Shown: positions 8,485-22,330, counted from the stretch's first letter. The stretch: 64,000 nucleotides of DNA from Burkholderiales bacterium Ga0077547 (GCA_001464195.1 LNEY01000023.1:36263-100262); one strand, 5' to 3'. Numbers and translations are program-made. The notes: generated by a model from the letters alone, not told the origin.

Positions 8485-9999
8485 TCAGCGCTTCGGTCCG
8501 GTCGAACGGGGGGTGAACAGCGCGCCACCCTCGCGCCGCGGTTCGGTTCGCGGGCCGGCCGATCGACCTGCGGGAGCTGCCGCACGCGCACCCTGCGGCG
8601 CCTGGCCATCGCGGGCCGGCGCACGGGGTGCCTGGCCGCCACTGCTCGCGCCTGATCGCGCGGGCGCGCCGCCGCCGTAACCGCCACCGCCCCCTGAACG
8701 CGACGGCGCCGAACGGCCGTCATTGCGACCTCGACCGCCGCCGCCACCACCGCCACCACTGCGACCGCCACCACCGGAGCTGCGGAATCCACCGCGGCCC
8801 GCGCCTTCACCGATGACCATGCGGCCGAGCACGATCGGCTCGGCCTTCTCGCCCACCGGTGGCGCGAAGCCCTCGATGATTTCCTTCGGAATCTCGCGCT
8901 TGATCAGCCGCTCGATGTCGCGCAGGAAGCCATTCTCGTCGGGGCACACCAGCGAGATCGCCTCACCCTGCGCGCCCGCGCGGCCGGTGCGACCGATGCG
9001 GTGCACATAGTCTTCTGGCACGTTCGGCAGTTCGTAGTTCACGACGTGCGGAAGCATGTCAATGTCGATCCCTCGCGCGGCGATGTCGGTTGCCACCAGC
9101 ACCGTGAGGTCGCCGGTCTTGAACTCGGCCAGTGCCTTGGTGCGGGCGCCCTGGCTCTTGTTGCCGTGGATCGCCATCGCGCTGATGCCTTGCTTCTCGA
9201 GGAACTCGACCAGCTTGTTGGCGCCGCTTTTCATCCGCGTGAAGACCAGCACCTGCTCCCAGTCGTTCGACTTGATCAGGTGTGCCAGCAGGTTCTTCTT
9301 CAGATCACGGCCCACCGGGTGGACCTTCTGCGCAATGGTGTCGGCGGTCTGGTTGCGGCGCGCCACTTCGATCAGGGCCGGCTTGTTCAGCAGCTTGTCG
9401 GCCAGCGCCTTGATTTCGTCGCTGAAGGTGGCGCTGAACAGCAGGCTCTGCTTTTGTGCCGGCACGATGGCCAGCACCTTCTTGATGTCGTGGATGAAGC
9501 CCATGTCCAGCATGCGGTCGGCTTCGTCGAGCACAAAGATCTCGATGTGGCTCAAGTCCAGCGTGCGCTGCTGGTGATGGTCGAGCAAGCGGCCTGGCGT
9601 GGCGACGAGGATGTCGACGCCGCGGCGCAGCTTGTCGATCTGAGGTTGCATGCCGACGCCACCGAACATCACCATCGAGGTCAGCTTGCTGTACTTGCCG
9701 TAGGTGCGCACGCTTTCCTCGACCTGGGCGGCGAGCTCGCGGGTGGGCGTCAGGATCAGCGCGCGGATGGGCAGCTTGCCTTTGGCATCGCGCACGGCGG
9801 GCTTTTCCATCAGGCGGTGCAGCATCGGCAGCGTGAAGCCGGCCGTTTTGCCGGTGCCGGTCTGCGCGCCGCCGAGCAGGTCGCTGCCCGACAGCACGAC
9901 GGGAATCGCCTGCATCTGGATCGGCGTGGGGGTGGTGTAGCCGTATTCAGCGACGGCACGCAACAAGGGCTCGGCGAGGCCGAGGGATTCAAAAGACAT
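8485..9999 (-). CDS. rhlE: DEAD-box ATP-dependent RNA helicase RhlE
   Basis: RNA helicase of 504 residues that remodels structured RNA and assists ribosome maturation and mRNA decay. The helicase core shows AQTGTGKT (45-52), PTRELA, DEAD (158-161), SAT (189-191), ARGID and [10 protein letters not shown]. The tail beyond about residue 385 is low-complexity Gly/Arg/Ser ([17 protein letters not shown]), an RGG-like RNA-binding region typical of betaproteobacterial RhlE. The start ATG gives the standard N-terminus MSFESLGL. It is divergent from ettA and convergent with the oxygenase gene. Confidence 0.95.
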   Translation of the reverse strand: MSFESLGLAEPLLRAVAEYGYTTPTPIQMQAIPVVLSGSDLLGGAQTGTGKTAGFTLPMLHRLMEKPAVRDAKGKLPIRALILTPTRELAAQVEESVRTYGKYSKLTSMVMFGGVGMQPQIDKLRRGVDILVATPGRLLDHHQQRTLDLSHIEIFVLDEADRMLDMGFIHDIKKVLAIVPAQKQSLLFSATFSDEIKALADKLLNKPALIEVARRNQTADTIAQKVHPVGRDLKKNLLAHLIKSNDWEQVLVFTRMKSGANKLVEFLEKQGISAMAIHGNKSQGARTKALAEFKTGDLTVLVATDIAARGIDIDMLPHVVNYELPNVPEDYVHRIGRTGRAGAQGEAISLVCPDENGFLRDIERLIKREIPKEIIEGFAPPVGEKAEPIVLGRMVIGEGAGRGGFRSSGGGGRSGGGGGGGGRGRNDGRSAPSRSGGGGGYGGGAPARSGASSGGQAPRAPARDGQAPQGARAAAPAGRSAGPRTEPRREGGALFTPRSTGPKR

Positions 10000-10318
10000 G
10001 TGGAAATTCCAAACAGCGGATCGGCCTGTCGCTCTTACATCGAGCGCCAGTCGCAGGCAGAGGGGTGTGAGGGGCGCCAGAACAACGCGGGCCCGGTCAG
10101 GATGACATCAGCGCGGCGACTGGTTTCCGCGCTGGTTGCGTCGAGTCTAACGGGTTTCCCCTGATGTCGATGGTGATCAGGCAGGTGAATCCGTGGCAAA
10201 CCTTGAGCAACGACAATAGGCGGTTTGCGCCGACGGGGCTTTCGCGACCAGACCGTCGCCACCGGCCGCTGGCGCGTCGCACACCGCTTGTCATTCACTG
10301 AATTCTTCAAGGCAACCC
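10000..10318. other. Divergent intergenic region rhlE/ettA
   Basis: These 319 bp must hold the promoters and 5' leaders of rhlE (leftward) and ettA (rightward). I see no convincing -35/-10 pair, RNA gene, repeat or conserved reading frame. AAGG precedes the ettA ATG by 7 nt as a modest ribosome site. Confidence 0.5.
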
Positions 10319-11979
<1,661 letters not shown>

Positions 11980-11983
<4 letters not shown>

Positions 11984-14787
11984 GGCTGGCCGCTCTGCCG
12001 CGCAGCGGGACGCTGCTGAAGTGCTCGGTGGCGGTCAGCACCTTGGTGCTGGCGGGTTGTGCCGCGGTCCCGACGGCGCCGGCGTCTCAGCGCGCGCCTG
12101 CAGCAGCCTCGCCGTTTGGTGCCAATGCCCCGGCCAATGCGGGTGCACCGGTTGCCGGCGCCGCCAACGCCGCACCGCGCCCGCCCTCAGCGCCAGGCGC
12201 AGCGCCTGCTGCAGGTGCAGCACCCGGTACCCCGCGCCCCTTCGCCGATGTCATCAAGGACGCGAAGCCGTCGAGCGGTCTGTTCACGGTGTGGCAGAAG
12301 GACGAAAAGGTCTGGATCGAGCTCAAGCCGTCCGACTTCAACCAGCCGCTGTTCCTGTCGCCCAAGCTGAAGACGGGCATCGGCGAACCGCGTTTCTTCG
12401 GCGGCCTGATGGGCGACGAGCTGGTGATCGAGTTCCGCCGCATCTACAACGTGGTGCAGATGGTGGCGCGCAACACCGAGTACGTGGCGGCTCCCAACAC
12501 ACCCACTGGCCGCGCGGTGGACGCCGCGTTCTCGCCCAGCCTGCTGTCAGCGACGTCGGTGGCGAGCTTGCCGCATCCCGATCGCAAGTCGGTGCTGGTT
12601 GACGCGAACGCGCTGTTCGTCAACGACATGATGGGCATTGCGCAGGGGCTGCAACGCCAGTTTCGCCAGGGCTATGGCCTCGATGGCCGCAACTCGGTGA
12701 TCACCGATGTGCGCGCCACCGACGACCTGCTGGTGCTGGAGGTGATGAGCCATTACGCCACGAATACGATCGCTGTCCCCAACCCCGGGGCCGCACCGCC
12801 GGGCGCACCGCAACCGTCGCAGCCGCGCACCGTGCCTGACCCGCGCAGCCTGTTCATGACGCTGCATTACTCGCTCGCCCGCTTGCCCGAGCAGGTGATG
12901 GCGCCGCGCCGGGCCGACGGCCGCCTCGGCCACTTCACCAGCAACCGCTCCGATTTCAGCGACGACTTGTCGCGCTCCCCCCGCCAGCGCTTCGTGAACC
13001 GCTGGCGCCTGGAAAAGTCCGATCCCGCGGCCGAGTTGTCGCCACCGGTCAAGCCGATCACGTTCTGGCTGGATCGCACCATCCCCGAAAAGTACCGAGC
13101 GTCGATCACCGCCGGCATCCTTGAGTGGAACAAGGCCTTCGAGAAGATCGGCTTCAAGGACGCGATCCGCGTGGAGGTGCAACCGGACGACGCGCCCTGG
13201 GACACACTCGACTTCGGCCGTGCCTCGGTTCGGTGGATGACCAACTCGAACCCGTCGTTCGGTGCCATCGGCCCGAGCCATGTCGACCCGCGCTCGGGCG
13301 AAATCCTCGATGCGGACATCGGCATCGAAAGCCTGTCTTCACGCAGCCTGCGCGCGTTGCGGTCGCAAGTGCTGGCGTCGTCACCCGTGAGCGCTTCGCC
13401 CGAAATGCCAGCTGAACTGGCGGCACGCGGCATGCGCCCGCAGTCGTGGTGTGCCTACGCCGAACAGGCGGCCGAGCAGTTGGGCTATGCGCTCGATGTG
13501 CTGGAAGCCCGCGGCGACATTACGCCCGACAGCCCTGAAGCCGAGGCCTTTGTGCAGGGTTACATGAAGGACGTGACGATGCACGAGGTCGGCCATACGC
13601 TGGGCCTGCGCCACAACTTCCGCTCTTCACGCGCGTACACCGAAGCGCAACTGGCTGACCCGGCGTTCACGGCCAACCATGGCATCAGCGGCTCGGTGAT
13701 GGAGTACGCCGCGCTGAACCTGGCCGCGCCCGGCGTGCCTTTGCCCCAACAGGGCACGGTGTTCAGCGCCACGATCGGGCCCTACGACTATTGGGCGATC
13801 GAATACGCCTACCGCCCGCTGCCGCCGGATCAGGAAGCCAGCGGCCTGGCCAAGATCGCCGCGCGCAGTGCCGAGCCGCTGCTGGCCTTCGGTACCGACG
13901 AAGACAACTTCCTCGGCGTCGACCCCGAGACGTTGCACTTCGACCTCGGCGCCGATGTGATCGCCTTTGCGCGCAAGCGCATCACGATCGCGCGCGACTT
14001 GCTGTCTCGCCAAGAGGCGCGCACCTTGCCCGCGGATGATGACTACGCAGTGCTGCGCCGTTCGGTCACTTATGCGCTGCGCGACATGGGCCGTGCGGCC
14101 GGCGTGCTGACACGGCAGATCGGCGGCGTGCGCACGCTGCGCGACCATGCCGGCAGTGGCCGCGACCCCTTGTCGCCCAAGCCCGCAGTCGAGCAGCGTG
14201 CCGCGCTCGATCTGCTGGCCCGCGGCTTCCTGTCGGCCGACAGCTTCCGAATCTCACCGGCACTGCAGCGCAAGCTGGCGGTTGATTATCTTGAGCGCGG
14301 CGACGCGGCGCTGCGCGGCGACGGCACACCCGCCACGGCGCTGGTCACCGATTTCTCGCTCGCCTCGCTGGTGATCGAGTTGCAGCGCAATGTGCTGGGC
14401 AACCTGCTGAGCGACGGCGTGGCGGTGCGCCTGCTCGACAGCGAAGACAAGCTGCCGAAGGACGCGCTGCGTCTGTCCGAGTTGCATCGCCGACTGAGCG
14501 ATGTGGTGTGGAGCGAGCTGGGCCAGTCGGGCGACATTCCATCGCCGCGCCGAGAACTGCAACGCGAGTACGTGACCCGCATCGCCAACCAGCTGCTGCG
14601 CCCTGGCGCACTGAGTCGCGCCGATGCGCGCAGCCTGGTGCGTGCACAGGCGCAGACGCTGCTGGCCCGTTTGAACACCGCCGCCAAACGCCCTGGCCTG
14701 AGCGCCGAAGCGCAGGCGCACCTGCAAGACAGTGCCGACACCTTGCAACAGGCGCTGAGCGCCAAGCTCACGCGCGCTGGGGTGTGA
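11980..14787 (+). CDS. Zinc-dependent metzincin-type lipoprotein metalloprotease
   Basis: Exported protein of 935 residues. The signal ends in the lipobox LAGC (SVAVSTLVLAGC), then a Pro/Ala-rich linker of about 60 residues. Next come DUF5118/DUF5117-like domains (FTVWQKDEKVWIELKPSD, RFFGGLMGDELVIEFRR) and the extended zinc motif HEVGHTLGLRH (H535, E536, H539, H545), followed by a Met-turn-like SGSVMEYAA. The DUF4953-type C-terminal half follows. Members of this family are annotated as zinc-dependent metalloproteases; physiological substrates are not established. ATG overlaps the ettA stop (ATGA). Confidence 0.88.
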
Positions 14788-14818
14788 ACCAACCGAAGCC
14801 AACCACCAAGGAGACACG

Positions 14819-15247
14819 ATGAAGCCGAAGACCGACGAGGAATACGTGCAGATCGACGCGCTGGCATGGCAGCCGTTTCCCGAGGCGTTCTCGACCGGTG
14901 GTATCCGCTGGAAGTTGCTGCACGTGTCGCCCGAGCAGGGCGCCTGGACGGCGATCTTCGACTGCCCGGCCGGCTCGTCGTTCGCTCCCCACGTGCACGC
15001 CGGTCCCGGCGAATACCTGCTGACCAAGGGCCGCATGGATGTGCGCGGCGGCAAGGCCGCTGGTGGCGACACCGCCGTGGCCCCCGGCTACGGCTTCGAA
15101 GCCTCGGGCGCCCGCCACGACAAGACCCAGTTCCCGGTGGACAGCGAGTTCTACATGACCTTCCTCGGCCCGCTGACCTTCATCCGCCCCGACGGCTCAC
15201 CGATCGCGGTGATCGGCTGGGCAGAGGCGCAGGGGGCGTGGGGTTGA
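14819..15247 (+). CDS. Cupin-domain protein (ChrR-like)
   Basis: A single-domain cupin of 142 residues. The metal-binding cupin motif is visible as PHVHAGPGEYLLTKGRMDV, with a second part around TQFPVDSEFYMTFLGP. No signal peptide. AAGGAGAC 5 nt before the ATG fixes the start. Small cupins of this type include dioxygenases acting on diketone-like compounds and ChrR-type sensors; the sequence does not decide which. It follows the metalloprotease by 31 bp in the same direction. Confidence 0.8.
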   Translation: MKPKTDEEYVQIDALAWQPFPEAFSTGGIRWKLLHVSPEQGAWTAIFDCPAGSSFAPHVHAGPGEYLLTKGRMDVRGGKAAGGDTAVAPGYGFEASGARHDKTQFPVDSEFYMTFLGPLTFIRPDGSPIAVIGWAEAQGAWG

Positions 15248-15258
15248 GCGGTACGCGC

Positions 15259-15777
15259 TCAGAAAGACGGTGACGGCGTGCCTGCGGTGCACACGCCCTG
15301 ACGGGTGCGCACATTGGTGATCATCGGTGGCTCGGTGGCGCCTTCGGGCAACGGGTCGGTGCTGAAGTACTTGCGTGTCGAGATCGAGAAGTACTTGCCG
15401 TTGGTGCGGTTGATCACCACGCCGGTGGCGTTGGCGCCGGTGCCGTTGGTCTTCGGGCCGGGCGCGTCCTTGTTGTCAGGGTTGAAATCGGTGGCGGCGC
15501 CGAAGCTGATTTCCTTGTCGTCGATGTTGATCAACGTCAGCTTGCCGCTCCGGGCGTTGGCGATGCCCTTCTTGTCGAGGTCGATGTTGTACTCGACACG
15601 GAAGTCGCCCTTGCGCGGCGGGTCGAGCTCGGTGCCGTAGATGATTTCGACGGTTTCCACTCCGCTGCAGACCAGGTGCAGCTTGGGCAAGGGCGCTGCC
15701 TGGGTCGTCGCGTTCAGCGACAGCGCCAGCAATGCGCCGCATGCGAGGCGCGAAATTGTTGTGTCGAATGCCTTCAT
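15259..15777 (-). CDS. Secreted hypothetical protein
   Basis: A 172-residue protein with a Sec signal peptide (MKAFDTTISRLACGALLALS... cut near TTQAA). The mature part is beta-rich, with two cysteines (LVCSG and GVCTAG) that may form a disulfide. I do not recognise the family. It is the last gene of a leftward run after ppnP (26-bp gap) and converges with the cupin gene 11 bp away. Function unknown; periplasmic or secreted location is inferred from the signal. Confidence 0.7.
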   Translation of the reverse strand: MKAFDTTISRLACGALLALSLNATTQAAPLPKLHLVCSGVETVEIIYGTELDPPRKGDFRVEYNIDLDKKGIANARSGKLTLINIDDKEISFGAATDFNPDNKDAPGPKTNGTGANATGVVINRTNGKYFSISTRKYFSTDPLPEGATEPPMITNVRTRQGVCTAGTPSPSF

Positions 15778-15803
15778 GCCCTGTTCTCCTTCGTGAGGGG
15801 CGA

Positions 15804-16115
15804 TCAGCCGAAATGGCAGATGTAGTGCAGCGCGTCGGTCACTTCGATGTCGAACGACGACTGGCCGGGCACGCTGAACGATTGCCCACCGGCATAGTCG
15901 ACCCAGCGCTCGCTGCCTGACAACTTCACGCGGCAGGCGCCGGCCACCAGTTCCATCACCTCAGGCGCGCCGGTGTTGAAGTTCAGCGTGGAGGGCAGGA
16001 TCACACCCACGCTCTTTTTCGTGCCGTCAGGCAGCGTGATGCTGTGCGAGACGCACTTGCCGTCGAAGTACACATTGGCGCGGGTGGCGATGGAGGCGGT
16101 GATCTGGTCGGTCAT
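15804..16115 (-). CDS. ppnP: Pyrimidine/purine nucleoside phosphorylase PpnP
   Basis: A 103-residue cupin-fold enzyme of the YaiE/DUF1255 family, which phosphorolyses nucleosides to free base and ribose 1-phosphate. Diagnostic segments are [46 protein letters not shown] and [13 protein letters not shown], ending in YICHFG. Length matches the family (about 94-106). It lies 51 bp downstream of argG in the same direction. Confidence 0.92.
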   Translation of the reverse strand: MTDQITASIATRANVYFDGKCVSHSITLPDGTKKSVGVILPSTLNFNTGAPEVMELVAGACRVKLSGSERWVDYAGGQSFSVPGQSSFDIEVTDALHYICHFG

Positions 16116-16166
16116 GGTGATGGGGTGAACTGCATTTGAAGGGGAGGGCGCGGCGGGCGGGCCGGG

Positions 16167-18155
<1,989 letters not shown>

Positions 18156-20243
18156 TCAGTCTGCCCTACCCAACCGATGCCACAGGTAGGCGAATTCCAG
18201 GGCCTGCAGGTGCGCGCGCTGTTTGTTGTCGGCCGCGCCGCCGTGACCGCCCTCGATATTTTCGTAGTACAGCAGCGCATGCCCCTGCTCGCGCATGCGC
18301 GCAGCCATCTTGCGGGCGTGAGCCGGGTGCACCCGGTCGTCGCGGGTCGAGGTGGTGAACAGCACCTCGGGGTAGGTCTGGTCGGCTGAGACGTTCTGGT
18401 ACGGGCTGTAGCGCGCGATGTGAGCCCAGTCTTCAGGCACATCGGGGTTGCCGAACTCGGCCATCCACGAGGCGCCCGCCAGCAGCGTGTGATAACGCCG
18501 CATGTCGAGCAGCGGCACCTGGCACACCACGGCATTGAACAGCTCGGGGCGCTGGGTGAACACCGCGCCCACCAGCAGCCCGCCGTTGCTGCCGCCCATG
18601 ATGCCGAGGTGCCGTGGGCGGGTGACGCCGCTTTTGATCAAGTCTTCAGCCACCGCAATGAAATCGTCGTAGCTGCGCTGCTTGCGCTCGCGGATGGCGG
18701 CCTGGTGCCAGGCCGGCCCGAACTCGCCACCGCCGCGGATGTTGGCCACGACCAGAGCGCCGCCGCGCTCGAACCAGGCGCGGCCGTGGCCTGCCGCGTA
18801 CCAGGGGTTCAGCGAGATTTCGAAGCCGCCGTAGCCGTACAGCAGCGTCGGGTTGCGGCCGTCGGCCTTCGCGCCGCGCGGCCAGACGATGAAGTAAGGC
18901 ACCCGCGTGCCATCGGCGGAGGTCGCAAAGCGCTGCTCGGTGCGCAGACCGTTGGCGTCGAAAAGTGCCGGGCGTGCTTTCAGCAGTTCAAGCGGGGGTG
19001 GCGTGGGCGAACCATTGGCCCCGGTCTGACCGAGGAACAGCGAATCCGGCGTCAGGAAATCGGTGTAGCCCAGCAGGTAGCTTTCGGCCAGGGGATCGTC
19101 CCGGCGCATTGGATCGTGCAGGCCGCGCACGCTCAGCGTGCCGGGACGAGGCGCGTCAATCATCCGCGGCTCGAAGCCGCCAGCCGTGCGCCGCCACAGT
19201 TCAAGGCGGCTGGCGACGTTGTCGAGCAGGTTCACGATGATGTGCTCACGCGTCGTTGAATAGCCCGCGAGCGAGCGGGTGGCGGTGGGCGTGAACAGCA
19301 CCGTGAACTGCCGATCTCCCGCCAGGCAAGCCAGCGCGTCAGCGGCCAGCAGCGAGCCGCTGGGATGAGTCACCCCCGCCACCGCCCAATCACTGCGCAA
19401 CTCGATCAACAGTGTGTCGGTCGGGTCGCCCACGTGGTTCCAGAAGCTGAACGACGCGTCGCTTGGTAGGTCGACGCGCACCAGCGTCTCGCCTTGCAGC
19501 AGGAAATGCTGCTGGTGATAGAAATCGAGCGACCGGCTGAACAGCGTGCGCTCGTGGCCTGGCGTCAGATCGACCGAGACGCTCACCGACACATCGGGGC
19601 CCTCTCCCTCGAAGACGGTGACCGCAGACGCCAACGGGGTGCCGCGCGCCCAGCGCTGGACGAGGCGCGGGTAGCCGGAATCCGTCAGGCTGCCGGGGCC
19701 GACATCGGTGCCGACGTACAGCGTGTTCTCGTCGATCCAGGTCACCGACGACTTGGCTTCGGGCAGCACGAAGCCGCCCTCGACGAATTGCTTGGTGGTG
19801 GTGTCGAATTCGCGCACCACCGCCGCGTCGGCGCCGCCGCGTGACAGCGACACCAGACAGCGCTGCGGCGCAGTGGCGAGCGCATCGGCACCGGCCCAGA
19901 CCCAGTTTTCGCCTTCGGCCGCAGCCAGTGCATCGATGTCGAGCACCGTCTCCCAGCGCGGATTCGGTTGTCGGTACTCTGCCAGCGTGGTGCGGCGCCA
20001 CAGGCCGCGGGGATGGGTGTCGTCACGCCACAGGTTGTAGAAGTGATCGCCGCGCCGCGTGATCTGCGGGATGCGCTCCTTCGAGTTCAACACGTCCAGC
20101 AACTGCTCGCGGATCGGCGCGTACTCCGGTCGCGCAGTCAGCACGCCTTCGCTTTCGGCATTGCGTTCGCGCACCCAGGCCAGGGCGCGATCGCCCTGCA
20201 CCTCTTCCAGCCAGCGGTATGGGTCTTGGTCGGTCGCGCTCAT
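18156..20243 (-). CDS. Prolyl oligopeptidase family serine peptidase (S9A)
   Basis: A 695-residue cytoplasmic peptidase that cleaves short peptides, typically after proline. An N-terminal seven-bladed propeller (from DQDPYRWLEEVQGDRALAWV) is followed by an alpha/beta hydrolase domain with nucleophile S552 in GGSNGGLLVG, acid in STRDDRVHP and histidine in EGGHGGAADN. No signal peptide. The ATG overlaps the stop of the upstream acetyltransferase gene (ATGA), so the two are translationally coupled. Confidence 0.93.
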   Translation of the reverse strand: MSATDQDPYRWLEEVQGDRALAWVRERNAESEGVLTARPEYAPIREQLLDVLNSKERIPQITRRGDHFYNLWRDDTHPRGLWRRTTLAEYRQPNPRWETVLDIDALAAAEGENWVWAGADALATAPQRCLVSLSRGGADAAVVREFDTTTKQFVEGGFVLPEAKSSVTWIDENTLYVGTDVGPGSLTDSGYPRLVQRWARGTPLASAVTVFEGEGPDVSVSVSVDLTPGHERTLFSRSLDFYHQQHFLLQGETLVRVDLPSDASFSFWNHVGDPTDTLLIELRSDWAVAGVTHPSGSLLAADALACLAGDRQFTVLFTPTATRSLAGYSTTREHIIVNLLDNVASRLELWRRTAGGFEPRMIDAPRPGTLSVRGLHDPMRRDDPLAESYLLGYTDFLTPDSLFLGQTGANGSPTPPPLELLKARPALFDANGLRTEQRFATSADGTRVPYFIVWPRGAKADGRNPTLLYGYGGFEISLNPWYAAGHGRAWFERGGALVVANIRGGGEFGPAWHQAAIRERKQRSYDDFIAVAEDLIKSGVTRPRHLGIMGGSNGGLLVGAVFTQRPELFNAVVCQVPLLDMRRYHTLLAGASWMAEFGNPDVPEDWAHIARYSPYQNVSADQTYPEVLFTTSTRDDRVHPAHARKMAARMREQGHALLYYENIEGGHGGAADNKQRAHLQALEFAYLWHRLGRAD

Positions 20244-20554
20244 GCGCGCAGGTCCTGGGTGTCTGCATGCCGCTGCATGTAGACCCGCACATACGAGCAC
20301 AGCGGATTCACCTTCAAGCCGTGTTCGCGCGCATGGGCCAGGGCGAAACGCACCAGCGCCGCCGCGATGCCACGGCCTTCAAGTGCCGGCGGCACCTCGG
20401 TGTGGTCGATGTGCATCACGTTGCCAATCAGGCGATAGTCGATGACGCAGCGCAGGCCGTCCACTTGGCATTCGAAGCAGGACGTCGCCGGGTCGTGGCG
20501 GATTTCGAGGTCGGTGGCGCGGAGGTGGGGGCGGGGTGCTGTCATCCAACCCAT
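20240..20554 (-). CDS. Small GNAT-like N-acetyltransferase
   Basis: A 104-residue minimal GNAT-fold protein of the YjdJ/NATD1-like group. The acetyl-CoA loop region reads VPPALEGRGIAAALVRFALAH, and the ending NPLCSYVRVYMQRH (C, Y, W/Y-x-R pattern) is typical of the group. The substrate is unknown. An alternative start lies three codons in (20545). It sits 19 bp after yaeQ and overlaps the peptidase gene by 4 nt, so it belongs to the same leftward operon. Confidence 0.85.
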   Translation of the reverse strand: MGWMTAPRPHLRATDLEIRHDPATSCFECQVDGLRCVIDYRLIGNVMHIDHTEVPPALEGRGIAAALVRFALAHAREHGLKVNPLCSYVRVYMQRHADTQDLRA

Positions 20555-20573
20555 TCTGGCCCCGATCGGCCGA

Positions 20574-21125
20574 TCAGGGATTCAAGCGTATGGGCCGTAC
20601 CTCGACCGAGCGATCACCCTCGCCGATCCACACCGTGCCGTCTTGCACCGTCATTTGCAGTTGCATGTTGCGTTGCGCCAGCGCGGCCAGCGCCTGGCTT
20701 TGCTCGGGCTCGATTTGCCACACCGCGACGTTGCGTGCGCGGGTGATGCGCGTCTCCAACCCCTTCCACCACACCGGCGTGCTGTGGCTGAAGCTGATCA
20801 CCGTGACCCGCTCGGCCCGCGGCGACGACTTCATGATGCGTCGCTCGTCGGGTTGGCCGACATCGATCCAGTGCACGATCTGGCCAGTCAGGTCCTTGTG
20901 CCAGAGGTCGGGCTCGTCGGTGTCCCACAGGCTCTTGGCCAATTCAAGCGTGCCATGGTGCGGGTCGGCGGGCACGTTCAGCGCGTAGGCCAGCACGCGG
21001 ATCATCATCCGCTCGTCGGTCTCCGACGGGTGGCGCGCGATGGTGAGCGCATGCTCGCCGTAGACGTGGCGGTCCATGTCGCTCAACTGCAGGCTGGCTT
21101 TGTGGATGGTGGCCTTCAGTGCCAT
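20574..21125 (-). CDS. yaeQ: YaeQ family protein
   Basis: A 183-residue protein of the YaeQ family, a PD-(D/E)XK nuclease-like fold. Diagnostic stretches are MALKATIHKASLQLSDMDRH, LTIARHPSETDERMMIRVLA, LWHKDLTGQIVHWIDVGQPD and WQIEPEQSQALAAL. E. coli YaeQ was reported as a suppressor related to RfaH loss, but its biochemical role is unsettled. ATG 21125 gives the family N-terminus. First gene of a leftward operon; a long palindrome lies 40-71 bp upstream. Confidence 0.93.
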   Translation of the reverse strand: MALKATIHKASLQLSDMDRHVYGEHALTIARHPSETDERMMIRVLAYALNVPADPHHGTLELAKSLWDTDEPDLWHKDLTGQIVHWIDVGQPDERRIMKSSPRAERVTVISFSHSTPVWWKGLETRITRARNVAVWQIEPEQSQALAALAQRNMQLQMTVQDGTVWIGEGDRSVEVRPIRLNP

Positions 21126-21164
21126 GGGGTGCGTCCTGTTCGGCGCGAAGGGTTTCAGCGCAGC

Positions 21165-21196
21165 CTTCGATTGTCGGCTACGCATGACAATCGAAG
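21165..21196. promoter_or_regulatory. Perfect 11-bp inverted repeat between divergent genes
   Basis: CTTCGATTGTC-N10-GACAATCGAAG, perfect arms with a 10-bp spacer, between yaeQ (leftward, starts 21125) and the small rightward gene at 21233. Centre-to-centre arm spacing of about two helical turns fits a dimeric regulator operator, and the place suits control of both genes. No regulator gene is adjacent, so the cognate protein is not known. Confidence 0.55.
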
Positions 21197-21232
21197 ATTC
21201 GCGAACCCTCGCAGCGCACAGAGCACGACACC

Positions 21233-21520
21233 ATGAGCATGAAGAAAACCGACCTGGTCAAGAACCTGGCCAAGAAGATCGACGGGCAGATGAAGGGGGT
21301 GGCGGTCCCTGGACGCTACGGCCAGGCTGCGAGTGCAGTGATCGACAAGCGCGAGCAACGCCGGCTCGATGCGCAGGCCGGGCTGCTGCCGTTTGCCTGC
21401 AAGTTACCAGCCGATCTGGTTCGGCAGCTGCACGACTGTGCCGTCGGTCACGAAGGCGGCCTCAATGCGCTGATCGCTCAGTTGCTGGGCCAGTCCCTGC
21501 AGAACGAAGCCAAGAAGTAG
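21233..21520 (+). CDS. Conserved small basic protein, unknown function
   Basis: A 95-residue cytoplasmic protein with a Lys-rich N-terminus (MSMKKTDLVKNLAKKIDGQM). It has a central REQRRLDAQAGLLPFACKLP motif and a C-terminal helix (GGLNALIAQLLGQSLQNE). No membrane or signal segment. Similar small proteins occur in Burkholderiales as hypotheticals; the C-terminal half resembles the helical part of an RHH-like or small DNA-binding protein, but this is only an impression. It is divergent from yaeQ and convergent with the cold-shock gene. Confidence 0.72.
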   Translation: MSMKKTDLVKNLAKKIDGQMKGVAVPGRYGQAASAVIDKREQRRLDAQAGLLPFACKLPADLVRQLHDCAVGHEGGLNALIAQLLGQSLQNEAKK

Positions 21521-21533
21521 TTCGGCGCAGGCA

Positions 21534-21560
21534 TAAAAAAACGCGGCCGAAGCCGCGTTT
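21534..21560 (-). terminator. Rho-independent terminator of the cold-shock gene
   Basis: On the minus strand AAACGCGGC-TTCG-GCCGCGTTT followed by TTTT: a perfect 9-bp stem, an exceptionally stable UUCG tetraloop and a U-run, 24 nt after the csp stop. On the plus strand the U-run is short, so it may also work weakly for the convergent gene. Confidence 0.93.
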
Positions 21561-21583
21561 CGAAAGCTGATGTCGCGGCGCTT

Positions 21584-21793
21584 TTACAGCACGCGAATGT
21601 TGGCAGCTTGCAGACCCTTCTGGCCTTGCTTGACTTCAAACTCGACCTTCTGGTTTTCAACCAGGGTCTTGAAGCCGCTACCGGTGATGTCACGGAAGTG
21701 GGCGAAGAGGTCAGCACCACCCGCGTCTTGAGCGATGAAGCCGTAGCCCTTGCTCTCGTTGAACCACTTCACGGTACCTGTTTGCGTCGTCAT
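21584..21793 (-). CDS. Cold-shock protein (CspA family)
   Basis: A 69-residue single-stranded RNA/DNA-binding protein that melts RNA secondary structure. RNP1 reads KGYGFIAQD and RNP2 reads [10 protein letters not shown]; the family opening [16 protein letters not shown] fixes the start. In RNP2 the usual VFVHF is LFAHF, a variant seen in betaproteobacteria. It has its own terminator and a long upstream leader, as common for cold-shock genes. Confidence 0.95.
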   Translation of the reverse strand: MTTQTGTVKWFNESKGYGFIAQDAGGADLFAHFRDITGSGFKTLVENQKVEFEVKQGQKGLQAANIRVL

Positions 21794-22075
21794 GGACGGT
21801 TTCCTATCAAATAACAAAATGATGCGACTGCACATGCAATCGCATGCAGAGACACTCAAGATCAACTGGGGATTTCTTGCGATCCCGCTTCAGAACAGAG
21901 GCGGGTAGATGATCACTAGCAACCACGGTCTTGCGTATACCTGTGAATCTAATGTACCCCATTGCGATGACAGGCGCATGCGCGTTTGCCGAGGGTGTGC
22001 CTCGATGACACAGAATCACGCCCCCCTGGATCCAAACTGACTGCGCCACCCTGTGTGGCTGGAGATTGCTGCCCG
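21794..22075. other. Leader/intergenic region between csp and the S4 gene
   Basis: A 282-bp divergent gap that is visibly more AT-rich than its surroundings on the csp side (AAATAACAAAATGATG). It probably contains the csp 5' leader and both promoters. I cannot place -35/-10 elements with confidence and see no RNA gene. Confidence 0.4.
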
Positions 22076-22330
22076 ATGGACTTGATCGATTTCGAATTGC
22101 GTGGCGAGCACATCACACTCGATGCCTTGCTCAAGGCCACCGGCGTGTCGCCCAGTGGCGGGGCGGCCAAGGCATTGGTGGCCGCAGGCGGCGTCCAGGT
22201 CGACGGGCGTGACGAGTTGCGCAAGACCTGCAAGATCCGAGCGGGCCAGGTGGTCGCCGTGACGGGATGCCGAATCCGGGTCGTTGCGCCGTCGGCCGGT
22301 GGCGCCTCCGCAGCGCAGGCACTGCCGTGA
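22076..22330 (+). CDS. S4-domain RNA-binding protein (YbcJ-like)
   Basis: An 84-residue protein that is essentially one S4 RNA-binding domain: ITLDALLKATGVSPSGGAAK, then LVAAGGVQVDGRDELRKTCK, then RAGQVV. The YbcJ/RlbA group has this size and binds structured RNA; the exact target is unknown. The start MDLIDFELRG matches the group. Its TGA overlaps the ATG of the next gene by one base (TGATG), implying coupled translation. Confidence 0.88.
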   Translation: MDLIDFELRGEHITLDALLKATGVSPSGGAAKALVAAGGVQVDGRDELRKTCKIRAGQVVAVTGCRIRVVAPSAGGASAAQALP

